From positions 1 to 5,127 of the forward strand of contig PIVH01000707.1 in the NCBI GenBank assembly GCA_003354225.1: a stretch of DNA of 5,127 nt. The letters are read 5' to 3'. The position numbers were made by a program, and so were the translations under genes. The stretch comes from Globobulimina sp. Taxonomy: Eukaryota > Foraminifera > Rotaliida. Each line of letters opens with the position of its first letter. The stretch's first letter is position 1. This document shows positions 1 through 5,127 of this stretch, in pieces. A model generated the notes under the pieces. That model had not been told where the DNA came from, did no database searches, and worked only from the letters and a program-made list of their open reading frames with translations.

Positions 1-158
1 GTTAATGTGCTGGGTAAAAATCGCTGAATACGTGTTAAACCCGCTAAAAGTGCCGTACTTAAAACACCATAAATTAACAATAAAATCGCTAAGCCCACCA
101 CAAAGACCAAAGACAAAATTAAGTTTTTGGTTAATAAAAAGGCCAGAGCCACCATCAT
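1..158 (-). CDS. Bacterial-like membrane protein fragment (partial)
   Basis: Read on the minus strand from 158 down to 3, this stretch gives about 52 codons without a stop. They form a convincing hydrophobic segment, including TKNLILSLVFVV, then a further long helix, then the basic/aromatic turn TRIQRFLP. Eleven of the roughly 17 leucines are TTA, and codons such as GCG, CGT, CAG and CGA are mixed in. That looks like an AT-rich bacterial inner-membrane protein rather than the neighbouring protist genes. A long helix followed by an aromatic-Leu-Pro turn also occurs in FtsX-type ABC permeases, but that is too little to name a family. The frame runs off the left edge of the window. On its 5' side it stays open to a stop at 267-269, but that part overlaps the LINE reading and is probably chance. 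No real start can be assigned. It could be a transferred fragment, symbiont or contaminant DNA, or an accidental antisense reading. Confidence 0.4.
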   Translation of the reverse strand, partial: MMVALAFLLTKNLILSLVFVVGLAILLLIYGVLSTALLAGLTRIQRFLPSTL

Positions 159-2484
159 GGTAACGGCCAATACCATTGAGAAATTAGCAGCTTTGCTATC
201 AATTTGCGAGCAGCATAGTAATAATTGGGCGTACAATTTCAACGCCAAGAAGTGCAAAGCCATGATCTATAATGACCCCTCAATCCTCACTAATAATACG
301 CACCATTACAACACCGCGCAAAAAACCAAAATAACCATTGAATATCACTCCAAAATCCAGAATCTTACCCACAAGCAAGCCCCAATGGTACTAATACACA
401 AATCCAAGAAAAATGAAGTGACGGCCATCGATATTGACGGTCTGATTTGCTCCTATGGCTCAGACGAAATACCAACTGAAATATTGAAATCATTTAAATC
501 ACACTGCAGTTACTACAAAAATAAAATCTCAAACAAACCGTATCATATAATATGGGACAATACCATCCGAGATGATTCTTGGTCAATCACGAAAATGCAC
601 CATCACTGCAAAATGAATAACAAACCGCTACAAATTGTGACTTTCTTGCGCTACCTTGGCGCGCATCTCTGTTCGTACGACGTAGACAATTTAGTCTCCA
701 CGACTTGCACCAACAACGTCTTTCTCAATAAACTAGATCAGAAAGCAAGACTCCTTTCACAGCTGGATTTTAACCATGATTTTATCTCACTAAGTGACAA
801 AATACGGCTACTCAAAACTTTTTATTTAGTTTATACTGAAATTTTTGCACAAGTTCTGGATTGCAAAGCAATAAACTTATCAGCTGCTCGCGAGAAGCAA
901 ATCAACGTAATCCACAAACACACCAAAATAAAAAACTTCGTTTTTGAACAATTTTCAATATTCACCGGTATCCCTTCACCTCACGAACGTTGGGTGGTCC
1001 TCAAGCTCGCTTTCTATTGGAAACTCCGTAAAAATAAACCGATTTCGTATATGCACATTTGGTCCTCCCTCCCAAACATTGATCAATATACTCTTTACAA
1101 ACAGTACATTGCTATGAAGAACGAATGGCTCCCCAATGAAATCCGCATTGAAAACAACATTCCAGTCTCCATTGACATCTTTAATAAAGTCCGTGGTCCC
1201 GATGAATTACGTCCCATTGTCGTATTAAAACAACACCGTAACTTAGTGACCACCTTCAATGACAAACATCCTTTAAAGATCCTAAAACACCATCTCTCCG
1301 ATTACAAAGCCATGAATACCTATGAGGTCCAGGACTTGGCAGATTATGTGAACAAACAAATGGTGCTCCAATACCGTGAATTATTTTATTTCTTTAACCA
1401 AAAACCGAATCATTGTGCGCTCTGCCAAAAACAAACCCTTTTTCCAATCGAATATCATCTTTGTATCAGCTGCCCCATACTACAACATTTCCGATACTCA
1501 TATTGGAATAACGCCAGATATAATCTTTCCAAAATTGGCTCAAAAATAAACAGATGCCATAACCAGATATTCATGCAAAGGGTAATCGAGTTCTGCTCCG
1601 ATGTCCGAACAAATAATGATGAACATTGGAAACTACTGTGCGGTGCCAATTCCTTTAATGAAAAGAAACTCCATTTTGCGTATATCCATCATCCCATTGA
1701 CATCTCACATGCCAGGAATACCTTCTATAAATGCATTATATCCCTGACACACCGTTACATTGATTATATTTATCGCATACATAACAACCAGATAACACTC
1801 CAACACTGCTGCAACAAATTCAGTCCAATATATGACAAACAAATCATACACCATACACGTTGTGATACAATCCAAGAATGGTACAATTATCAAAATAGAA
1901 TCCATTACTCTGACATCCTAATCGCCACAGATTCTTCGAGTGAAGATAATCGCACCGGAATTGGTATCATGATCAGAGATCGCCATATCATACACTGCTA
2001 TGCCCAGCCAATCGGCTCCCAAACAAATCACCACGGCGAACTGTTAGCAATTGGCAAAACAAAGCACTTCCTAAAATTCTGTAAAATAGATTGCAGCAAA
2101 AGGCGAATCATCTTATTCACAGATTCCATGACAAACTTTGCTTCCTTAATAGTCACCCCACGTAACATTAAAAAATTAACCTATGCTGCATTATTCAAGG
2201 AAACACAAAATCACATCATTGCAACCAAAATGATCCTCTGGAAAATAAAATCGCACACCAAACCCAAAGAACAAATCTATAATCTAATAGCTGACAGATT
2301 AGCCTACATTGGCAGAATCCATCCAAATAACAGCAACTTAATCATTCCCAGTGCTAATTCAATCCAATTTGCCAAATACAAAAGTTTCCGTTTGCCATAT
2401 GGAACTAGTCATGAATCCCTTTATAACCTCACGGGGATGTTCCAGCAATCCGTGAGCCTGGAGTCGGACTTACGTCCTGACTGA
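127..2484 (+). CDS. LINE ORF2 C-terminal fragment: RT end, zinc motif, RNase H
   Basis: This is a 785-codon uninterrupted frame ending in TGA. Position 127 is a TTG, the frame is open back to 73, and no start is biologically meaningful because the gene lacks its 5' part. Residues ~10-45 match the RT region after the catalytic motif: IMVTAN, a helix, then FNAKKC, the motif D type FN..K. The catalytic Asp pair expected just before Ile10 is absent (Ala8-Thr9). Tyr176-Leu177-Gly178 is the YLG motif that normally follows soon after, but here it lies ~130 residues on. The thumb-like helices follow, with LLKTFYLVYTEIFAQ near 235-250. Cys430-x2-Cys433-x10-His444-x4-Cys449 is the CCHC motif common near LINE ORF2 ends. 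RNase H spans ~598-730 with Asp602 (ATDSSS), Glu638 (GELLAI), Asp666 (FTDSM), His710 (KSH) and Asp723 (IADRLA), so its active site looks complete. An active element would reverse transcribe its RNA at a nicked target. This copy lacks the RT core and should be inactive. Confidence 0.8.
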   Translation: MVNKKARATIMVTANTIEKLAALLSICEQHSNNWAYNFNAKKCKAMIYNDPSILTNNTHHYNTAQKTKITIEYHSKIQNLTHKQAPMVLIHKSKKNEVTAIDIDGLICSYGSDEIPTEILKSFKSHCSYYKNKISNKPYHIIWDNTIRDDSWSITKMHHHCKMNNKPLQIVTFLRYLGAHLCSYDVDNLVSTTCTNNVFLNKLDQKARLLSQLDFNHDFISLSDKIRLLKTFYLVYTEIFAQVLDCKAINLSAAREKQINVIHKHTKIKNFVFEQFSIFTGIPSPHERWVVLKLAFYWKLRKNKPISYMHIWSSLPNIDQYTLYKQYIAMKNEWLPNEIRIENNIPVSIDIFNKVRGPDELRPIVVLKQHRNLVTTFNDKHPLKILKHHLSDYKAMNTYEVQDLADYVNKQMVLQYRELFYFFNQKPNHCALCQKQTLFPIEYHLCISCPILQHFRYSYWNNARYNLSKIGSKINRCHNQIFMQRVIEFCSDVRTNNDEHWKLLCGANSFNEKKLHFAYIHHPIDISHARNTFYKCIISLTHRYIDYIYRIHNNQITLQHCCNKFSPIYDKQIIHHTRCDTIQEWYNYQNRIHYSDILIATDSSSEDNRTGIGIMIRDRHIIHCYAQPIGSQTNHHGELLAIGKTKHFLKFCKIDCSKRRIILFTDSMTNFASLIVTPRNIKKLTYAALFKETQNHIIATKMILWKIKSHTKPKEQIYNLIADRLAYIGRIHPNNSNLIIPSANSIQFAKYKSFRLPYGTSHESLYNLTGMFQQSVSLESDLRPD
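2400..2482 (+). other. GC-rich foldable 3' end of LINE ORF (candidate RT recognition structure)
   Basis: Positions 2428-2482 are about 58% G+C inside an AT-rich element and contain two adjacent inverted repeats. Hairpin 1 pairs CTCACGG (2428-2434) with CCGTGAG (2450-2456), seven perfect pairs around a 15-base loop. Hairpin 2 pairs AGTC-GGAC (2462-2469) with GTCC-T-GACT (2474-2482), eight pairs with one bulged T around the loop TTAC; its last base is the first base of the stop codon. In addition TGGAAC (2400-2405) is complementary to GTTCCA (2439-2444) in the loop of hairpin 1, so a pseudoknot is possible. A competing pairing, TCCAG 2441-2445 with CTGGA 2458-2462, also exists. Many LINEs use a 3'-terminal RNA stem-loop for template recognition by their RT. 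That role is inferred here. Confidence 0.4.
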
Positions 2485-2518
2485 ATTTTGTACCACTACT
2501 AAGATTTAAAACAGCTTA

Positions 2519-2551
2519 AATAAATGTTTTTGTTTGGACAGGATTAATAAA
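2519..2551 (+). terminator. Candidate polyadenylation signals of the LINE
   Basis: AATAAA occurs on the plus strand at 2519-2524 and again at 2546-2551, 35 and 62 bases after the LINE stop codon. They sit in near-repeats TTAAATAAATG (2516-2526) and TTAATAAATG (2544-2553), which could also be the worn tail of the element. In AT-rich DNA this hexamer is frequent, so position is the main support. Confidence 0.35.
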
Positions 2552-2579
2552 TGCGAATACCGGTTTGTGGTTCAAATTG

Positions 2580-3953
2580 CTACCAATATGGAGTGAATTG
2601 CGTATTTCCTATCATTATGCGTGGATGTTTATCAATAAACCATATGAGACGCTGAAGAGAGTCATTATAGAATGCTTTTATAGTATTTGACACATTTAAA
2701 TCGAGTACATCCATAATATCTGGTGCGTATTTCCTCAGTTCTTTGTTTACTTTGTTACCTATAAACTTATTCGAATGCTTTTTTATTTTATTCCTTGTAA
2801 TCATTCCTTTTTTATAACATTCGTTTAAATCCATTTCATATCCAATCATCCAACACATTAATCGTTTGATATATTGATCGCTTACACTTTCACTATCAAA
2901 TACATTCTCAATTTGTATTATCCTAAATCTATCCGCAAATTCAATCGATTTATGTCCATTCAACGCATTGATTGCGTTCCATTCATGATACCATAATAAT
3001 ATCAAAGCATAATGACAACTTTGCACAAAGACATGACTGTAATAATGCAATATATCCGACGTTCTTTTCATTAATAATTCAATTGTTTTTATTTCTTCAA
3101 TATCGTCATTATTTGCATTATTTATGTTTTTATCAATCTTTATTCCATTCATTAGTTCATCAAATATCGGTAACTCATTTTGTATTTGAAATAATAAGAA
3201 ATTATTTAAATATCGAGCCATTAACATGATGTCTTGGACATTATCTCGCTGTAAATAATAATTCTCATTTCTTATAAGTAAACATTGCATTGTTAAGTGG
3301 TGAGAACATCCTTCTGTCCGCATCCATAAATGTGACCATAATTGTTTTACTGGATTACGCAGAACAATATAAAAATAAACATCGTATTTATGTCCATAGA
3401 AAGCTAATAGATTTGCAGCGTGGTAATGATCAAAGTAAGTGGCAGTCTTCTCTCCCATGATCCATATTTTGTTTGTTGGCCTATATTGCAATGGATCTGT
3501 TGCTTGACTGCGTGACAATGTATTTAAATATCCATTAAATGTACAATTTGTGCATTGTTCAAAATAATGAGTTTCTTCCCATTTAAATACAAAATGATAG
3601 GTAGAATTTAAATTATTTCTCTCCCAAAATCTTGTATTTCGTAAAAGCAACGAATGGAAATAAGTGGAACCACATTTAATGCAACCAATACCAACTATAT
3701 TTTTAAAGGATTCAACGTTTTTAATTTGTTCAGGAAGCACAGATTTATCATTGTATTGTGACCATTGTTTAATGGCAGACCCAACGCGATATTTTTGGGA
3801 TTTAATGTTATATTCTGTTGTAACGTGAGTTAAAATTCCGTTTATTCCCATAAATAATTCCAAATATAGCATGATACCTAGCATTGCGATAACCCACGTA
3901 ATAATTAGTGCTACCCATACAAATTTAAAATGCTTCGCAAGTCTTTTTGGCAT
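2580..3953 (-). CDS. Golgi-type carbohydrate sulfotransferase-like protein
   Basis: A 457-residue intronless frame, ATG at 3953-3951 with A at -3, stop TAG at 2582-2580. It should transfer sulfate from PAPS to a glycan or other acceptor in the secretory lumen. Residues 1-10 are basic and 11-36 form one hydrophobic helix, giving type II topology with a lumenal catalytic domain. The 5'-phosphosulfate loop is at 87-99, with Lys93 in VGIGCIKCGSTYF. A K-x-x-E-x-H-Y-F stretch at 124-131 resembles the KE.HFF motif of heparan-type sulfotransferases, with Glu127 as candidate base. GEKTATYF (167-174) resembles EKSPAYF. The 3'-phosphate motif is at 194-210, with Arg199 and Ser207 in VLRNPVKQLWSHLW. Four N-glycosylation sequons (Asn116, 136, 420, 430) fit a lumenal domain. 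An Asn/Asp-rich stretch at 276-285 looks like a loop insertion. The acceptor cannot be predicted. The gene is tail to tail with the LINE and head to tail with the Asn-rich gene. Confidence 0.85.
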   Translation of the reverse strand: MPKRLAKHFKFVWVALIITWVIAMLGIMLYLELFMGINGILTHVTTEYNIKSQKYRVGSAIKQWSQYNDKSVLPEQIKNVESFKNIVGIGCIKCGSTYFHSLLLRNTRFWERNNLNSTYHFVFKWEETHYFEQCTNCTFNGYLNTLSRSQATDPLQYRPTNKIWIMGEKTATYFDHYHAANLLAFYGHKYDVYFYIVLRNPVKQLWSHLWMRTEGCSHHLTMQCLLIRNENYYLQRDNVQDIMLMARYLNNFLLFQIQNELPIFDELMNGIKIDKNINNANNDDIEEIKTIELLMKRTSDILHYYSHVFVQSCHYALILLWYHEWNAINALNGHKSIEFADRFRIIQIENVFDSESVSDQYIKRLMCWMIGYEMDLNECYKKGMITRNKIKKHSNKFIGNKVNKELRKYAPDIMDVLDLNVSNTIKAFYNDSLQRLIWFIDKHPRIMIGNTQFTPYW

Positions 3954-4148
3954 TGTAGTATAATATTGTACAATTTAGTTGACTTGGGTTGACTCAAGAA
4001 ACTCTCTACTTAAAAGTCAGTAAACTATCAACCAAATTCACTCAAAAACAGGGAAACGAGTCACTCCGAAAATTTACAATTGAGACACGTTTCAGAACAA
4101 GATTAGATTTAACAATTTATTGTCATTATTTAATTAGTTATATTTATT
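3954..4148 (-). promoter_or_regulatory. Intergenic region; putative sulfotransferase promoter
   Basis: These 195 bases lie between the Asn-rich gene's stop and the sulfotransferase ATG and carry no ORF of note. A perfect 10-bp palindrome ATTGTACAAT is at 3965-3974, 12-21 bases before the ATG. GTTGACT occurs twice in tandem (3978-3984 and 3988-3994, 10 bases apart). The second copy completes TGACTCA (3990-3996), the consensus of AP-1/GCN4-type bZIP factors. A second TGACTC core lies on the minus strand at 4063-4058. No convincing TATA box stands out from the AT-rich background. The regulatory role is inferred from consensus only. Confidence 0.3.
4116..4148 (-). terminator. Polyadenylation signals of the Asn-rich gene
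   Basis: On the minus strand AATAAA occurs at 4148-4143, directly after the TAA stop, and at 4121-4116, 28 bases after it. The second is the more usual placement for a 3' end signal. The hexamer is common in such AT-rich DNA, so the call rests on position. Confidence 0.42.
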
Positions 4149-4865
4149 TTATTTGTTTGTATTGCTAGCGCTTGTCATAACAGGTAAAGATTGCTTCAAT
4201 ATCGCCAATGCCGTAGCTAATGGAATATTCTGTAGGTGGAGCGACACAGTGCCATCCAAGTTGGGGCTTAAACTCACATTCATGCGATTAGTATTGTTGC
4301 TGTTGACAACTCCGACTCTCTGAATTGGCGAAAATCTTTGCTGGGATACATTATGCGTTTGAATATGACTACCTTTATATCCCCCAATTGTGTTCATTAT
4401 ATTATTGTTATTAACAGTTGTATTTAGTATCGGCGCCGGGAATCCAAGACTTGACATTATGTTTTGATTGCTATTATTTTGCACAGAAGAGTTAGAGAAT
4501 ATGTTTGTTAATAATGGATTATTATTATTATTATTGGTGTTATTATGATTTATTGCCATTAATTGACCAAGTTTTAAATATGCTGTATTTGTGTTTGTAT
4601 TTGTATTTGTTGCAATTGTTGGATTAATGAATGCGTTGAGTTGTGATGTTGACTGATAATTATTAGTATTCTTTTGTTGTTGTTGTTGTTTGTGATTGCT
4701 GTTACAATCAATATTTGGTAATACTGCCAATAATGAATTTTGAGAGTTGTTGTTATTATTATTTGAATTTTCGTTTGTTGTGAATGATGTGTTTGTGCTC
4801 ATATTATTTCTCTGAATTTCTGCGTTGGTTGATACTTCATTGTGATCCTTCTTATTTTCTGCCAT
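4149..4865 (-). CDS. Asparagine-rich low-complexity protein, unrecognised
   Basis: A 238-residue frame with ATG at 4865-4863, an in-frame TAG directly before it and G at +4. It ends in TAA. I do not recognise a family. Asn makes up about a quarter of the residues (58 of 238), in runs at 35-40, 111-116 and 152-155. There is a Gln run at 60-64 and a Thr-Asn alternation at 86-94. Short hydrophobic islands break this up: LLAVLPNI (45-52), AYLKLGQLMAI (95-105) and GFPAPIL (141-147). The C-terminal third is less repetitive, and 206-224 (TVSLHLQ..PLATALAILK) looks ordered, like a strand followed by a helix. There is no signal peptide or membrane segment, so it is probably cytosolic or nuclear. Prion-like Asn/Gln composition is often seen in RNA-binding or transcriptional regulators, but no such domain is visible. 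An unseen upstream exon cannot be excluded. Confidence 0.7.
   Translation of the reverse strand: MAENKKDHNEVSTNAEIQRNNMSTNTSFTTNENSNNNNNNSQNSLLAVLPNIDCNSNHKQQQQQKNTNNYQSTSQLNAFINPTIATNTNTNTNTAYLKLGQLMAINHNNTNNNNNNPLLTNIFSNSSVQNNSNQNIMSSLGFPAPILNTTVNNNNIMNTIGGYKGSHIQTHNVSQQRFSPIQRVGVVNSNNTNRMNVSLSPNLDGTVSLHLQNIPLATALAILKQSLPVMTSASNTNK
4518..4535 (-). repeat. (ATT)6 microsatellite encoding poly-Asn
   Basis: Six perfect ATT units on the plus strand read as AAT (Asn) codons on the minus strand and encode the N run at residues 111-116 of the Asn-rich protein. Perfect identity of the units suggests replication slippage and likely length variation. Confidence 0.8.
4585..4608 (-). repeat. Hexamer repeat encoding Thr-Asn alternation
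   Basis: Four tandem 6-base units, three GTATTT and one GTGTTT (the second), encode the alternating Thr-Asn stretch near residues 86-94 of the Asn-rich protein. The single substitution is synonymous (ACA/ACC-type change in the Thr-Asn reading). Confidence 0.7.
4674..4688 (-). repeat. (TTG)5 microsatellite encoding poly-Gln
   Basis: Five perfect TTG units on the plus strand read as CAA on the minus strand and encode Gln60-64, flanked by lysines. All five use the same codon, which points to slippage. Confidence 0.75.
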
Positions 4866-5127
4866 CTAATTACGGAATGATTTGCTTTGTTTTTTTTGAT
4901 GAAAAAATAAAATTATATTCGCACATTACATGAATTCGAAATTTAAATATACAAAACTATAACAAAAGATATGCAGTTCCACAAAACAGATTACAGCCAA
5001 GATATATGAATGCTGTTTTATTCTAAACAAGAAGGACGTCGTTATGACGAACAAAAAATGGTAAATGTTTAGATGCAAAAATAAAACTTAACTGAATGAT
5101 ATATTCATATAGATCACCCCCCCACCA
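4866..5127 (-). promoter_or_regulatory. AT-rich 5' flank of the Asn-rich gene, non-coding
   Basis: I see no gene in these 262 bases. A T8 tract (4890-4897) and the minus-strand sequence TATAATTT (about 50 bases before the ATG) could belong to a core promoter, but AT-rich background makes this weak. GACGTC (5035-5040) and TGACG (5045-5049) resemble full and half CRE cores for bZIP proteins, nine to ten bases apart. The window closes with a C7 run (5117-5123) that is out of keeping with the surroundings. Confidence 0.3.

Larger units (their letters stand above)
150..2551 (+). mobile_element. 5'-truncated non-LTR retrotransposon (LINE) with RNase H
   Basis: The segment holds the C-terminal half of a LINE ORF2-type polyprotein: the last part of the reverse transcriptase, thumb/connector, CCHC zinc motif and RNase H. 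This domain order is characteristic of RNase H-bearing non-LTR elements (I, Tad, LOA and related clades); the clade cannot be assigned by eye. The APE-type endonuclease and RT motifs up to the catalytic one are missing, and the left boundary is a sharp change of sequence character near 150-156. Five-prime truncation is usual for LINEs, but here the cut abuts bacterial-like DNA. The right boundary is set loosely after two plus-strand AATAAA signals. There is no poly-A tail, and no target-site duplication can be recognised because the left flank is not host-like. The plus strand is rich in A and C and poor in G, and many codons end in C, unlike the two minus-strand genes. Confidence 0.82.

Noticed and set aside
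127-129. TTG at 127 as a true start codon
   Set aside because: The frame is open upstream to 73 and the protein begins in the middle of an RT domain, so this is not a biological start.
2-163. Plus-strand open frame ending in TAA at 161-163
   Set aside because: Its translation shows no domain and does not join the LINE frame; it looks like a by-product of the minus-strand reading.
1455-1649. 64-residue minus-strand ORF inside the LINE ORF
   Set aside because: Antisense shadow of the zinc-motif region; no family features, and the plus-strand frame is clearly coding.
1705-1905. 66-residue minus-strand ORF inside the LINE ORF
   Set aside because: Antisense shadow between the zinc motif and RNase H; hydrophobic only because the sense strand is rich in Asn, Lys and Ile codons.
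2541-2555. GGATTAATAAATGCG and the similar GGATTAATGAATGCG at 4621-4635 as a dispersed repeat or target-site duplication
   Set aside because: The second copy lies within coding sequence, the similarity does not extend, and the LINE is not flanked by the pair.
2972-3229. 85-residue plus-strand ORF inside the sulfotransferase gene
   Set aside because: Antisense shadow of a well-supported gene; its His/Phe/Leu-rich content mirrors the opposite frame.
4518-4688. Triplet repeat cluster as a CRISPR-like or satellite array
   Set aside because: Units are in-frame codon repeats of an Asn/Gln-rich protein with no spacers.
5002-5109. ATATGAAT (5004-5011) and ATTCATAT (5102-5109) as an inverted repeat of a small transposon
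   Set aside because: Eight AT-rich bases are expected by chance, and there is no matching target duplication.

Overview
The window looks like nuclear DNA of an AT-rich unicellular eukaryote. The evidence is a long RNase H-bearing ORF of a non-LTR retrotransposon (LINE), an intronless gene for a type II membrane sulfotransferase of the Golgi carbohydrate class, and an asparagine-rich low-complexity protein with poly-N, poly-Q and (TN)n tracts. The three coding frames end in TGA, TAG and TAA respectively, which fits the standard genetic code and argues against the reassigned-stop ciliate codes. Asn-rich proteomes of this kind occur in foraminifera, amoebozoans and other protists. The sequence alone does not fix the lineage.

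Layout: (1) Positions 1-~155 do not read like the rest. On the minus strand they encode a fluent, leucine-rich membrane-protein stretch using mostly TTA for Leu, in the style of an AT-rich bacterial gene. (2) At about 150-156 this joins a plus-strand LINE fragment that runs to about 2551. The fragment begins just at or after the place where the reverse transcriptase catalytic motif should lie. It keeps the end of the RT fold, the thumb/connector, a CCHC zinc motif and a complete-looking RNase H domain (stop at 2484). The last ~85 coding bases are GC-rich and can fold into hairpins, possibly a 3'-end signal of the element. (3) Minus strand 2580-3953 is a 457-residue sulfotransferase-like gene, tail to tail with the LINE and only 95 bases from its stop codon. 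(4) 3954-4148 is a short intergenic region with a bZIP-type TGACTCA site, a 10-bp palindrome and polyadenylation signals of the next gene. (5) Minus strand 4149-4865 is the Asn-rich protein, unrecognised apart from a short ordered-looking C-terminus. (6) 4866-5127 is a non-coding AT-rich 5' flank that ends in a C7 run.

The two cellular genes lie head to tail on the minus strand but nothing links them functionally. The LINE fragment on the opposite strand is best seen as an insertion or remnant downstream of the sulfotransferase gene. The most notable points are the abrupt bacterial-like/LINE junction, the very long spacer inside the RT remnant, and the structured 3' end of the LINE ORF. The junction could be transfer, a rearrangement or an assembly/amplification chimera. 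I see no CRISPR array, tRNA, rRNA or evident multi-gene system.
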